Below, piece by piece: positions 1 through 8,061 of a stretch of DNA of 64,000 bases. The notes under the pieces were generated by a model. The model was not told the origin of the DNA, made no database searches, and was given only the letters and a program-made list of their open reading frames with translations. Positions within the stretch are counted from its first letter, which is position 1. The number at the start of each line of letters is the position of its first letter. Source of the stretch: KACC-23026 sp963829575 (lineage in GTDB: Bacteria > Bacillota > Bacilli > Bacillales > Sporolactobacillaceae); NCBI GenBank assembly GCA_963829575.1, contig CAWHJF010000013.1, forward strand, positions 541,415-605,414, written 5' to 3'. The translations under genes and the position numbers were made by a program.

Positions 1-1
1 A

Positions 2-310
2 GTGACGATATACGCGAGCTCGCGAGTCATTGATGCCATACACACGCGCCATCAAAAGTTGACCGCAATGGTCGTGACGGCAGAAGGTAGGGCTATGACG
101 AAAGCCATTCACGATAAAATGGTACGTGGGATTACGCGCCTCCCAGCCAAAGGCGCTTATTCTGACAAGGAACGCGAAATGTTAATGATTGTCGTGACGC
201 GTTATGAACTGTATACCCTTGAACAGATCATTAAGTATGTTGATCCAGAAGCCTTTACAAACGTTGTGGAAACAGCGGGGATCTTTGGCTTCTTCCGATC
301 ATCGGATTAA
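2..310 (+). CDS. YitT family membrane protein, C-terminal part (5' truncated by window edge)
   Basis: Only the cytoplasmic C-terminal domain (DUF2179-like, about 100 residues) of a YitT/DUF161 family protein is inside the window; the reading frame is open to the first base, so the true start and the membrane helices lie upstream. The segment AKGAYSDKEREMLMIVV is the conserved core of this domain, and the complete YitT paralogue at 45318-46184 has the matching GKGAYSLDEKQVIFTVI. The transport or other function of the family is not established. It is followed by a spacer of about 100 bp and a terminator shared with the convergent NifU-like gene. Confidence 0.85.
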   Translation: MTIYASSRVIDAIHTRHQKLTAMVVTAEGRAMTKAIHDKMVRGITRLPAKGAYSDKEREMLMIVVTRYELYTLEQIIKYVDPEAFTNVVETAGIFGFFRSSD

Positions 311-407
311 AAACAGCTTTGCTCGACTCTTCTCTTGAGCACACCACTCTGGCTAGAATGGTGCCGCCCATGTACACGAGCTACGAATGGATAAAAGTTT
401 GCTAACG

Positions 408-443
408 AAAAAAAGCTGCCGAGAACACTCGACAGCTTTCTTT
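408..443. terminator. Bidirectional intrinsic terminator between convergent genes
   Basis: An A-run, a stem AAAGCTGcCGAG / CTCGaCAGCTTT with a 4-nt loop and a T-rich tail lie between the YitT-family gene (+) and the NifU-like gene (-), so it can work in both directions. Confidence 0.8.
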
Positions 444-450
444 CATGCAT

Positions 451-708
451 TTATTTAGATTCAAAAACAGCCTGAAGTTTGGGAAGAAGCTCGTCCCAAC
501 TTGCATCAAACGTTTTGTTGACCGTTACGAAATCGTCATAGCCAAAAATATTATCGACGCCATCTACAGCCAATAATTCCGCAGCCAATTGATGATCAAC
601 GGAATCACCTACTTTTGCGATTAGGCGCTCTTCAAACAATTGTGTGTTTGCCGTGAATTTCATGGCGTTTGGATTGGGTGTTGCATCCACTTTTACATTT
701 AACCCCAT
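451..708 (-). CDS. NifU/Nfu N-terminal-type scaffold protein
   Basis: This 85-residue protein matches the stand-alone Nfu N-terminal (Scaffold protein Nfu/NifU N) family of Bacillales. The opening VDATPNPNAMKFT is the family signature. The C-terminal CxxC NifU domain that binds the Fe-S cluster in full-length Nfu is absent, so this is not a complete Fe-S carrier. The family is presumed to have an accessory role in iron-sulfur metabolism; no direct function can be read from the sequence. A GGGGAG ribosome-binding site lies 5 nt before the ATG. It is transcribed alone, toward the terminator at 408-443. Confidence 0.85.
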   Translation of the reverse strand: MGLNVKVDATPNPNAMKFTANTQLFEERLIAKVGDSVDHQLAAELLAVDGVDNIFGYDDFVTVNKTFDASWDELLPKLQAVFESK

Positions 709-920
709 TATGAACTCCCCTTTCTAGTCGATCGCCATCATTTTTAAGGACGATTTATTTTAGTTGCTCATCTTTGAATCTGTTCAACCAGACTAATTTG
801 TTTGATCAAAAAATGAACGATTAGGTCTTTGTCTCCACTAAAATGAGAATAGACCCTTTTCCATAATAGTTTATCTTATTCCATGCGATTGGACAAACTC
901 TAAGAAATCAACTTAGGTGA

Positions 921-1373
921 TCAGAAGGTGAACCCATAACGTTTTGAAATCACTTCATAGAAACCCAGTGAATTATAAATGTGTTTGGTCGCTGAATTAT
1001 TAACACCTGTCTCGAGTTCGATCGATTGAATCCCTTCTCTTTCAGCATAATGAATGATGAATAAAAGTAATTTTTTACCGATTCCGCGATTTCGATTGTC
1101 GTTCTGGACAAACAACTCGTTTAGCCAAAGGTAAGGGCCTCCAACTCTAAGGCTGACCCCAATATTAAAAAGAGCAAATCCATATATTTCTTGATCTTCC
1201 TCCGCAATCACAAGTCGCGAGCTCGATTTTGGATCGAGTGTCCGTTCCACGGCGCTTCGAACAGAACTGTAAGAAAGATCATCATCATCAATGGAGATTT
1301 GTTGGAGGAAAAGCTTAGTCAGTTGATCAACGCGTGCATCTGTCGCACCATCAACCACCTCATAGACATGCAT
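921..1373 (-). CDS. GNAT family N-acetyltransferase
   Basis: A single-domain GNAT acetyltransferase of about 150 residues. The acetyl-CoA-binding loop is the NRNRGIGKKLL segment in the middle of the protein (RxxGxG/A signature), and the C-terminal SLGFYEV is the usual beta6-beta7 element. The substrate cannot be deduced. I chose the ATG at 1373 because AAAGGTG precedes it by 7 nt; the longer frame up to 1415 has no ribosome-binding site. It lies 70 bp downstream of the HAD phosphatase gene on the same strand and may be co-transcribed. Confidence 0.85.
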   Translation of the reverse strand: MHVYEVVDGATDARVDQLTKLFLQQISIDDDDLSYSSVRSAVERTLDPKSSSRLVIAEEDQEIYGFALFNIGVSLRVGGPYLWLNELFVQNDNRNRGIGKKLLLFIIHYAEREGIQSIELETGVNNSATKHIYNSLGFYEVISKRYGFTF

Positions 1374-1443
1374 GTCATCACACCTTTGAAAGAGAGAGTC
1401 TCTTTTATTATACAAGAAGAGCCCTTTTTTCTGAATCTCTTAA

Positions 1444-2259
1444 TTACTGCCCTTGCAAAAAATGTTGCTCCAAGAAGCTCGCAATTCCATCGTCTTCATT
1501 GGTGTGGGTAATGTGGTTCGCGATTGCTTTAATAGAGTGGGTGGCATTTCCCATTGCCACACCATGACCAGCTGCTTCAATCATTTCTAGGTCATTTTCT
1601 TCGTCTCCAAAAGCCACTACGCGATCCATTGGAATTGATAAGTAATCCGCTACGCGTTTTAATCCGACTGCCTTATTGGTTCCTTTTCGAATGATTTCAA
1701 TGATGTCGCTCGGATATCCCCAAGACCGTTGATCCACCATTTCGGCATGTTCTTGATCCAGAGCTTTAATAAGTTGCAAAATTTCCGAACGGGGCGTACT
1801 AATCAATACACTTGTGGGGTTCTCATCTAACTTTTGATCAATCGGTCCAATGATGACCTCCGATTTGGGCATGTCAAACACTTCATAAAAGGAGTCGTCC
1901 CATTTTTCAACATAGACTTGATCCATCACTTCAGTAATCACATTGTTAATATTATAGGATCGACACATCTCTAATATGGAGAATGCGGTTTCTTTTGGGA
2001 TTGTCGTATGAGACGTTCTAAACTCATGTGAGCGTGGATGATGGACATGCGCACCATTAAAGTTCACAATAGGAGTGGTTAAGTCGAGCTCAGCATAATA
2101 CTGTTTACTCGCGCGATACGGACGACCTGTTGAAATCACAAGCTGATGCCCAGCTTCTTTCATTTTATTGAGGGCTAGCTTTGTTCTTGGGCTTATTAAT
2201 TTTTCATTTGTGAGAAGCGTTCCGTCAAGATCTAATGCAATTAGATAGGGTTGTGTCAT
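1444..2259 (-). CDS. yitU: HAD superfamily Cof-type phosphatase (YitU-like)
   Basis: A 271-residue haloacid-dehalogenase hydrolase of the Cof/type IIB subfamily. Motif I is DLDGTLL at residues 10-16 (the first Asp is the expected nucleophile), motif II is the ISTGRP Ser/Thr, and motif IV is FGDEENDLEM near the C-terminus. Members dephosphorylate sugar phosphates or flavin/pyridoxal precursors in the cytoplasm; B. subtilis YitU acts on an FMN precursor in riboflavin synthesis, but this specificity cannot be confirmed here. GGAGGAC precedes the ATG. Assignment to YitU rests on sequence type plus position next to yitV- and yitW-like genes. Confidence 0.85.
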   Translation of the reverse strand: MTQPYLIALDLDGTLLTNEKLISPRTKLALNKMKEAGHQLVISTGRPYRASKQYYAELDLTTPIVNFNGAHVHHPRSHEFRTSHTTIPKETAFSILEMCRSYNINNVITEVMDQVYVEKWDDSFYEVFDMPKSEVIIGPIDQKLDENPTSVLISTPRSEILQLIKALDQEHAEMVDQRSWGYPSDIIEIIRKGTNKAVGLKRVADYLSIPMDRVVAFGDEENDLEMIEAAGHGVAMGNATHSIKAIANHITHTNEDDGIASFLEQHFLQGQ

Positions 2260-2362
2260 GATTGGTCCTCCATCGCTTAAATTAGCTATATTATAGTCGA
2301 AAGTCTGTTCGATAAACGATTTCCATTTATTTCTTTACATAATCTTAAAGGAGACGAGAACT

Positions 2363-3133
2363 ATGTATACGATTGAACACCTGAATATCCAAGGGATTCC
2401 AACACTAAAAGTTGAAAAAGCAGCGTTCCAAGACCAACCGCTTCCTGTTGTTCTCTTTTGGCATGGTTGGACAAGTATGAAAGAACGCAATCTTTATTAT
2501 GCCTACTTGTTGGCTGAATCCGGCTTTAGGGTTATTTTACCAGAAGCGACCGGGCATGGTGAACGTCTAGAAGAATTAACTGAGTTGGAACGGCAAATTG
2601 GCTTTTTTCAGGTGGTGCTTCAATCGATTCACGAGACGGCTGTCATTCGAGATTATGGTTTGGAAAAAGGCTGGATTAAAGACAATCAGTTTATGATGGC
2701 TGGAACTTCAATGGGTGCGATCATTACTTTAAGTGCTCTGGCCACTTATGATTGGGTACAATCGGCTGTCTCTTTAATGGGATCGCCTTTTCTCATCGGG
2801 TTTGCCCAGCATAAATTGAGTCAATTTAAGGAAGCGGGAATCACCCTTCCGTTTTCAGATGAAGAGCTTGATCAGCTTATGAAGACGCTAGAGCCTTACG
2901 ATTTGAGTAAGCATTTAGATCAATTAAACGGGGTTCCTTTATTATTCTGGCACGGCAAAAAAGACCCCGAGGTTCCGTACGCTCAGTCCCGCCTTTTCTA
3001 TGACAGTTATAATTATCTTCCAGGAATAACACTCTCCTATATTGATGACCCGAATGCTGAGCACGTTGTGACTCAAGAAGGCGCACTTGCATTAAGAGAT
3101 TGGTTTGTGCACCATACACCGATCACGCAATAA
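2363..3133 (+). CDS. yitV: Alpha/beta hydrolase, YitV-type esterase
   Basis: A 256-residue alpha/beta hydrolase of the dienelactone/prolyl-oligopeptidase type. The oxyanion-region motif is FWHGWTSMK (residues 32-40), the nucleophile elbow is GTSMG with Ser116, and the C-terminal DPNAEHVV supplies the probable His. There is no signal peptide, so the enzyme is expected to be cytoplasmic. The family is annotated as esterases of unknown natural substrate. The ribosome-binding site is AAGGAGACG. It diverges from yitU with about 100 bp between them. Confidence 0.85.
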   Translation: MYTIEHLNIQGIPTLKVEKAAFQDQPLPVVLFWHGWTSMKERNLYYAYLLAESGFRVILPEATGHGERLEELTELERQIGFFQVVLQSIHETAVIRDYGLEKGWIKDNQFMMAGTSMGAIITLSALATYDWVQSAVSLMGSPFLIGFAQHKLSQFKEAGITLPFSDEELDQLMKTLEPYDLSKHLDQLNGVPLLFWHGKKDPEVPYAQSRLFYDSYNYLPGITLSYIDDPNAEHVVTQEGALALRDWFVHHTPITQ

Positions 3134-3202
3134 TAAATTTAAAAACCTACTCACCATTTTACCCGACTTAAAGCTATTTATAGGGTGAAAGGGGGTGAGA
3201 GA

Positions 3203-3421
3203 ATGGCTACTTCAAATTTCTTGAAAGCGGTCATGACGCTTTCGTTTGATGGCGGCACAGATCCAAAAGGCAAACCGGTCATTATGAATAAGCGTTTCAA
3301 TGGGGTTAAAACCACTTCAACAGATGACCAGCTTTTTGCCATTGCCGAATCGCTCGCGCCGCTCCAAAGTCAAACTTTGGTCGGAATCGTGCGCACGAAC
3401 ACGATTGACATCAGTGCATAA
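3203..3421 (+). CDS. DUF1659 family small protein
   Basis: A 72-residue protein with the DUF1659 pattern: an N-terminal strand segment, a central GVKTTSTDDQLFAIAESLAPL and a C-terminal strand TLVGIVRTNT. No function is known for the family. I start it at the ATG preceded by GAAAGGGGGTGAGA rather than at the upstream GTG, which lies inside the Shine-Dalgarno region. It forms a tight cluster with the DUF2922 and YvrJ genes downstream, an association common in spore formers, which suggests one shared but undefined role. Confidence 0.85.
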   Translation: MATSNFLKAVMTLSFDGGTDPKGKPVIMNKRFNGVKTTSTDDQLFAIAESLAPLQSQTLVGIVRTNTIDISA

Positions 3422-3493
3422 GGTAGACGAGTTCTAATGTCTATCTTATGACAACGGGTTCCGTTATTATTCGAAAGAAAGGAGGGATACGTC

Positions 3494-3712
3494 ATGGCCA
3501 AAACACTTGAATTGAGTTTTGCGAACACAACCGGAAAAGTGGTTCGTTATACATTAGATAATCCTGTTGAACCGTTTGATAGTGCGGCTGTGAATGCCGC
3601 AATGGATACGATTATTGCGCAAAATGCATTCACTTCATCTGGTGGCGACCTTATTAAGAAAAAAAGCGCCCGCATTGTTGAACGTAACGTTACGGAGATT
3701 CCTTTAACTTAA
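3494..3712 (+). CDS. DUF2922 family small protein
   Basis: A 72-residue DUF2922 protein, opening with MAKTLELSFANTTGKVVRYTLDNP and containing an AVNAAMDTII helix. The fold is expected to be beta-rich; the function is unknown. It is preceded by AAGGAGGGATACGTC and followed by a strong terminator, so the DUF1659-DUF2922 pair is probably one transcript with YvrJ beginning after partial termination. Confidence 0.85.
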   Translation: MAKTLELSFANTTGKVVRYTLDNPVEPFDSAAVNAAMDTIIAQNAFTSSGGDLIKKKSARIVERNVTEIPLT

Positions 3713-3726
3713 TGTCTTAAAGCTTT

Positions 3727-3756
3727 AGGAGGAGGGCTGACCTCCTCCTTTTTATT
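3727..3756 (+). terminator. Intrinsic terminator after DUF2922 gene
   Basis: A perfect 9-bp stem AGGAGGAGG / CCTCCTCCT with a GCTGA loop is followed by TTTTTATTTT. Confidence 0.85.
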
Positions 3757-3785
3757 TTAAGAAAAGAAGATAGGAGGTTTTTGAA

Positions 3786-3992
3786 ATGGGAGATTGGGTG
3801 AGCATGGTCAAAGATGTGGGGTTTCCGATCGTCGTGACGTTATATCTTCTTTATCGGATTGAAGGGAAACTCGATGAATTGAATACATCCATCCAACAAT
3901 TGCCTGGCCGTCTCAAAGAATGGAGCAGCCCTTCCAATGTGGTTGCTCCCCTTGCACAGATTACCCCACCAAAAGAAATAGGTAAGCAATAA
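3786..3992 (+). CDS. YvrJ family small membrane protein
   Basis: A 68-residue protein with one N-terminal membrane helix (VGFPIVVTLYLLYRI) followed by a short amphipathic region EGKLDELNTSIQQLPGRL, which is the YvrJ family layout. Such proteins resemble small holin-like or sporulation-associated membrane peptides, but no function is proven. GATAGGAGG gives a strong ribosome-binding site. It sits directly after the DUF1659 and DUF2922 genes. Confidence 0.85.
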   Translation: MGDWVSMVKDVGFPIVVTLYLLYRIEGKLDELNTSIQQLPGRLKEWSSPSNVVAPLAQITPPKEIGKQ

Positions 3993-4128
3993 GGTTTATC
4001 CTTTTGCCGGAAAAGGTTATACTTGTAACAAGAGGCGGATTAAGCCGTTTGAAAGTTCTTTAGATGAAACACAGTTACCACTGTTTCATAGACAATTTTT
4101 CGCACAGGTTTTGAAAGGAGTGATCGAA

Positions 4129-4446
4129 ATGGGTCAAGCAAGCAGCGAATTACATGATCAGGTGATGGAAGCCTTGGAGGAAGTCATTGATCCTGAGCTC
4201 GGTATAGATATTGTGAATTTGGGTCTTGTTTATGGTGTCGACGTCGATGACAAAGGCGAATGTATTGTCACGATGACGCTTACGGCGATGGGATGTCCAC
4301 TTGCCGCAACGATCCAACATGAAGTCAAAGCATCTATCCTGCCGATTGACGGTGTTGAGACGGTCGAAGTCAATATCGTTTGGAATCCACCTTGGGGCAA
4401 GGAGCGCATGTCACGGTATGCCAAAATTGCTTTAGGGATTTCCTAA
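4129..4446 (+). CDS. yitW: MIP18/DUF59 family Fe-S assembly factor (YitW-like)
   Basis: A 105-residue MIP18 (SufT/PaaD-like) protein. EEVIDPELGIDIVNLGLVYG and the TLTAMGCPLA segment with its conserved Cys are diagnostic. Family members help mature iron-sulfur proteins in the cytoplasm. The start was set at the ATG that follows GAAAGGAGTGATCGAA; the upstream TTG at 4111 overlaps that site. It precedes the molybdenum-cofactor operon but is separated from it by a terminator-like hairpin, so co-expression is uncertain. Confidence 0.9.
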   Translation: MGQASSELHDQVMEALEEVIDPELGIDIVNLGLVYGVDVDDKGECIVTMTLTAMGCPLAATIQHEVKASILPIDGVETVEVNIVWNPPWGKERMSRYAKIALGIS

Positions 4447-4470
4447 AGCGGTCGTTAATAGGAATAAATT

Positions 4471-4527
4471 AGAAGATCTCGGCCCCAAGAGTGCCTGTCC
4501 AACTCGTTGGCCAAGATCTTCTTTTTC
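4471..4527 (+). terminator. Hairpin with T-tract between yitW and moeA
   Basis: AGAAGATCT and GGCC on the left pair with GGCC and AGATCTTCT on the right, with one mismatch and an inner AGAGT/ACTC stem, followed by TTTTTCT. It can end yitW transcription or act as an attenuator before moeA. Confidence 0.7.
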
Positions 4528-4612
4528 TGAGGAAAACGATCTGAATGGCCATAGAAGCGTGGAATCTAGAACTGTTACAGGGACTCTTACATATATAATT
4601 TGAGGTGATTTC

Positions 4613-5902
4613 ATGGTTGAGCATCGAAAGCCGATTCCTGTTCCGGAGGCTGTCAACCGAATTCAAGACTATGTCCAAACTTTGGGAACAGAGTGGGTGG
4701 ATTTAAAAACAAGTGATGGGCGAATTCTTGCTAGCCCGATCAAAGCAGATCATGATGTTCCGCCTTTTGATCGTTCACCATATGATGGTTTTGCGATTCG
4801 TTCTGAAGATACGGTTGGGCGATCAAAGGATCATCCCGTTCAACTCAAAGTGGTGGAAGAAATCGGTGCTGGAGATGTCGCGACTCGCGTCGTTCATTCG
4901 GGTGAAGCAATCCGGATCATGACGGGTGCCCAGTTGCCGGTCGGAGCAGATGCTATTATCATGCTGGAACTCGTTCAGGACATCAAAGAAGAGGATCACG
5001 ACTCTATCGTGATCAAAAGAGAGGTCAAAAGCGGCGATAACATTTCCCGCAAAGGCGAGGACACTAAAGCCGGGACGATTTTAATTGATAAGGGAGAACC
5101 AATCACACCTGGAGTAATGGCAGTGCTCGCCACTTTTGGTTATGCAAAAGTGTGTGTCACCAAACGCCCGATAGTGGGTGTGATTGCAACAGGTTCAGAG
5201 CTCCTTGGTGTTGATGAGCCACTCGTTCCAGGGAAAATCCGCAATAGTAATGCTTATATGGTGATGTCCCAGGTCAAACAAGCTGGCGCCGTCCCGCTCG
5301 ATCTTGGTCAGTTTGTAGACGACTTTGATTTGAGCTACAACGCGGTAAAAGAAGCACTGGATCAAGTGGATCTTTTAATTACTACAGGTGGCGTTTCCGT
5401 AGGAGATTTTGATTTTTTACCGCAAATATATAGCAAACTTGGTGCAAAGGTTTTATTTAATAAAATTGGAATGCGTCCAGGGAGTGTCACCACGGTAGCT
5501 GTCCTGGGGGACAAGCTCTTATTTGGACTTTCAGGAAACCCATCTGCTTGTTTTGTAGGATTTGAACTTTATGCCGGACCATTTATTAAAGGGTTATTAG
5601 GGCAAACGAACCGTTTTTTGACGACAACCCAGGCTCGCCTTACTCAGGATTTTTCAAAACCGAATCCTTTTACGCGTTTTGTTCGAGCCAAATTAGATTT
5701 TACTCAAAGTGAATTAACCGTTCATCCTGTTGGATTGGACAAATCGAATGTCGTGACCTCACTTTCGGAGGCGAACGCTTTAATTGTTCTCCCAGGAGGG
5801 ACCCGTGGGTTTGCACAAGGGGATCGAGTCACGGTATTGATGCTAAATGGAGAAGGCGGGATGACTTTTGACCTTGAGCCTTTGTCAAATCGTCGGATAT
5901 AA
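4613..5902 (+). CDS. moeA: Molybdopterin molybdenumtransferase MoeA
   Basis: A 429-residue MoeA that inserts molybdate into adenylylated molybdopterin, the last step of molybdenum-cofactor synthesis in the cytoplasm. The order is MoeA N-terminal region (PPFDRSPYDGFAIR), the MoCF-binding domain with TTGGVSVGDFDF and GMRPGS, SGNPSACFVGFEL, then the beta-barrel C-terminal domain. Length is normal. TGAGGTGATTTC precedes the ATG. The 3' end overlaps mobB by 35 bp, and mobB, moaE and moaD follow without gaps, so the four genes form one operon. Confidence 0.95.
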   Translation: MVEHRKPIPVPEAVNRIQDYVQTLGTEWVDLKTSDGRILASPIKADHDVPPFDRSPYDGFAIRSEDTVGRSKDHPVQLKVVEEIGAGDVATRVVHSGEAIRIMTGAQLPVGADAIIMLELVQDIKEEDHDSIVIKREVKSGDNISRKGEDTKAGTILIDKGEPITPGVMAVLATFGYAKVCVTKRPIVGVIATGSELLGVDEPLVPGKIRNSNAYMVMSQVKQAGAVPLDLGQFVDDFDLSYNAVKEALDQVDLLITTGGVSVGDFDFLPQIYSKLGAKVLFNKIGMRPGSVTTVAVLGDKLLFGLSGNPSACFVGFELYAGPFIKGLLGQTNRFLTTTQARLTQDFSKPNPFTRFVRAKLDFTQSELTVHPVGLDKSNVVTSLSEANALIVLPGGTRGFAQGDRVTVLMLNGEGGMTFDLEPLSNRRI

Positions 5903-6398
5903 AAATAGTGGCAAAACCACCCTAATGGAAGCGATGATTCGTCATTTAAGAGAAGGTGGACGGCATGTCGCTTCCTTGAAGCACCATGGGCATAGTGAAG
6001 CGGATCCGATGCGAACGGGTGACAGTGGAAAGCATTTTGCTGCGGGATCATCCGTCACGAGCGTTGTATCCCCCTTATTTTCGCACAGTTCTTATTATGA
6101 GGAACCCCCTCTTGCCGCCTATCTTGCTTTCTATCATGAAATTCCGCAGTTGGACTGGCTTTTAATAGAGGGCTACAAGGAAGCGGATTTGCCTAAAATC
6201 GTTATCCTCTCGACAGCATCCGATTGGCAGGACTTAAGGACACTATCAAATATAAAAGCAGTCGTAACCGAACACCCCAGCGTGGTAGAGGACTTGAAGC
6301 ACACGTCCTTACCACATTTTCGAAGGCAGGAGTTTGAACAACTCGGAACGTTTATAATGAAGCATGAAGGCAGGTGGACCGAAGCCAATGAGTTTTGA
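5868..6398 (+). CDS. mobB: Molybdopterin-guanine dinucleotide biosynthesis protein MobB
   Basis: A 176-residue P-loop GTP-binding protein. The Walker A motif is GYKNSGKTTL near the N-terminus, followed by SLKHHGH and LLIEGYK, which are MobB landmarks. MobB assists conversion of Mo-molybdopterin to a dinucleotide form. The likely start is TTG at 5868, placed 7 nt after GGCGGG inside moeA; a TTG six bases later is the alternative. Overlap with moeA suggests translational coupling. No mobA is present in the window. Confidence 0.9.
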   Translation: MTLSLCQIVGYKNSGKTTLMEAMIRHLREGGRHVASLKHHGHSEADPMRTGDSGKHFAAGSSVTSVVSPLFSHSSYYEEPPLAAYLAFYHEIPQLDWLLIEGYKEADLPKIVILSTASDWQDLRTLSNIKAVVTEHPSVVEDLKHTSLPHFRRQEFEQLGTFIMKHEGRWTEANEF

Positions 6399-6846
6399 AC
6401 TCGTAGAAGAACCTATTGATATCATGACTGTGATTCGCGGAGTTGAAGACCGGAATGCAGGAGCAATTACAACATTTATTGGAACCGTTCGAGAGTTAAC
6501 CAACGCAAAAAAAACCATTTATTTAAAATATGAAGCATATGTGCCAATGGCCATCAAACAATTGGAGCGGATCGGTCAGGATATTCAAGATCGGTGGGAA
6601 GGCACGCATGTTGCCATTACCCATAGAATTGGTGAGTTACAAATATCGGATGTGGCTGTTGTCATTGCGGTGTCTTCTCCGCATCGCGCGGCTTCGTTTG
6701 AGGCGAGTCGCTATGCGATCGAACGCATTAAAGAAATTGTGCCGATCTGGAAAAAGGAACATTGGGATGATGGTGAAGAATGGATTGGCGATCAGAAAGA
6801 AACCGTCAGTTATAAAGACCGTTCAGGAGACGGAGGAGTCGTATGA
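6388..6846 (+). CDS. moaE: Molybdopterin synthase catalytic subunit MoaE
   Basis: A 152-residue MoaE, the large subunit of molybdopterin synthase, which transfers sulfur from thiocarboxylated MoaD to precursor Z. AGAITTFIGTVRE, SSPHRAASFEA and the catalytic lysine region RIKEIVPIWKKE (Lys115, Lys122-123) are present. I prefer the ATG at 6388, which follows AGGTGG at 10 nt, over the ATG at 6364, which has no ribosome-binding site. It overlaps mobB by 11 bp and moaD by 4 bp. Confidence 0.93.
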   Translation: MSFELVEEPIDIMTVIRGVEDRNAGAITTFIGTVRELTNAKKTIYLKYEAYVPMAIKQLERIGQDIQDRWEGTHVAITHRIGELQISDVAVVIAVSSPHRAASFEASRYAIERIKEIVPIWKKEHWDDGEEWIGDQKETVSYKDRSGDGGVV

Positions 6847-7076
6847 TTAAGATCTTGTTATTTGCGGGTTTAAAAGATCGAGTGGGCCAAGAGGCTTTGA
6901 CTTGGGAGCAATTACCCATAACAGTTGGTGAACTTCGCCAAGAACTCCAGAAAGTAAAAGGGCTCGAATCCATGAATCAAGTGATGGTGGCCTTAAACGA
7001 AGCATATGCGACGGATGAGATGGAGATTAATGAAGGCGACACTGTCGCGCTGATTCCGCCAGTAAGCGGGGGCTAA
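6843..7076 (+). CDS. moaD: Molybdopterin synthase sulfur carrier subunit MoaD
   Basis: A 77-residue ubiquitin-like MoaD ending in the obligatory Gly-Gly (PPVSGG), whose terminal glycine is thiocarboxylated and inserted in the MoaE active site. The ATG overlaps the moaE stop in an ATGA arrangement. The activating enzyme MoeB and the MoaA-MoaC early steps are not encoded in this window and must be elsewhere. Confidence 0.93.
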   Translation: MIKILLFAGLKDRVGQEALTWEQLPITVGELRQELQKVKGLESMNQVMVALNEAYATDEMEINEGDTVALIPPVSGG

Positions 7077-7096
7077 CTTTCAAGTCTTAAAAATTT

Positions 7097-7138
7097 CCCA
7101 CGAAACCTACAGAGAAAACGCTTTGTGGGTTTTTTGTG
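7097..7138 (+). terminator. Intrinsic terminator of the moe-moa operon
   Basis: CCCACGAAA pairs with CTTTGTGGG around a 14-nt loop and is followed by TTTTTTGTG. The rest of the gap up to 7355 holds an imperfect repeat (GGAACGGATGTCC, GGAATGAATGTCC) and ATGAATG/CATTCAT arms around the palindrome GGCCGCGCGGCC, with no gene. Confidence 0.7.
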
Positions 7139-7354
7139 TTTTCTAAGAAACGGAACGGATGTCCTTGAAAATGGGGAAAATGGAGAGATTGAGGGAAATA
7201 GCGGAATGAATGTCCGCTCAGGAGGCCGCGCGGCCATTCATCCCGTATACACGCTTTATAACAAAATAAAGAAATATGCAATGAGTTCGCAAAATCCTTG
7301 CAATCACGCATAGACTAGTATGAAAAGCAGGTGAACTCATGAGGAGGCTGACGA

Positions 7355-7984
7355 ATGAAAATCCTTATTTATGGTGGACTTGGACCTGCGGGATTCGGGT
7401 TGACTTCTTTTTTTCTAGAAGAAGGCATCGAAACAAGCGTAGTTAAATCCAGTTTGCGAGCGGAAAACGAGGAAGAGGCTGAACTGTTTATCGGACGAAA
7501 TGCTTTATTTCAATCGATCGATCCCGATATGAGAGCGAGTGAGACCGAAGCGGACGTCGTGTGTTTTGCCAATTTCTTAACAGATTGGAAAGAGGGAGCG
7601 TTTGAGGAAGCCCAGCACCTGTTTGAAGAGACTGCACATGCAGAACAAAAAAGGCGGCTTGTGGTCCTTTTTACCATTAAAGATACATCTGAAGAAACGT
7701 GTGACGGACCAACTAGCGTTTATAATCGTTTAGAAGAGATCTATCAAACTATGTATAAGAAGTCTAATCAGAGCTCACCATGGTTGATCATTAGGGTTTG
7801 TCAGAATTGGCTTGAGCAAGTTTCAACTAAGACGCCGCCCAAAGATAAACAAAAGGACATTTTTCAACCTCTTCAAGAATTAGTTGACTCCAACCTGGAG
7901 TCAGGGCTCCATATTTATGAATGGATTAAATGCTCAGAGGAAGAGGAACCTTCCTGTTTTAAATTTAGAGAAGACGAGGCATAA
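7355..7984 (+). CDS. Rossmann-like NAD(P)-binding hypothetical protein
   Basis: A 209-residue soluble protein. The N-terminus MKILIYGGLGPAGFGLTSFFL has the GGxGxxGxxL dinucleotide-binding pattern of SDR/epimerase proteins, and the later part contains a VVCFANFLTDW strand and a WLIIRVCQNWLE strand. The typical YxxxK catalytic pair is not obvious, so it may only bind a nucleotide. It occupies the place where B. subtilis carries a putative cofactor-binding protein gene upstream of fabH. GAGGAGGCTGACGA is the ribosome-binding site. The function is unknown. Confidence 0.75.
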   Translation: MKILIYGGLGPAGFGLTSFFLEEGIETSVVKSSLRAENEEEAELFIGRNALFQSIDPDMRASETEADVVCFANFLTDWKEGAFEEAQHLFEETAHAEQKRRLVVLFTIKDTSEETCDGPTSVYNRLEEIYQTMYKKSNQSSPWLIIRVCQNWLEQVSTKTPPKDKQKDIFQPLQELVDSNLESGLHIYEWIKCSEEEEPSCFKFREDEA

Positions 7985-7987
7985 ATA

Positions 7988-8042
7988 GATAAAAAGGATT
8001 AACCTCACACTTTTTAGGGGTCCAAATGGTGAGATCAATCCT
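7988..8042 (-). terminator. Intrinsic terminator of the YppG-like gene
   Basis: On the minus strand AGGATT and CTCACC pair with GTGAGG and AATCCT, followed by TTTTTATC. Confidence 0.7.
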
Positions 8043-8061
8043 AATGGATCTAAAATCTTCA

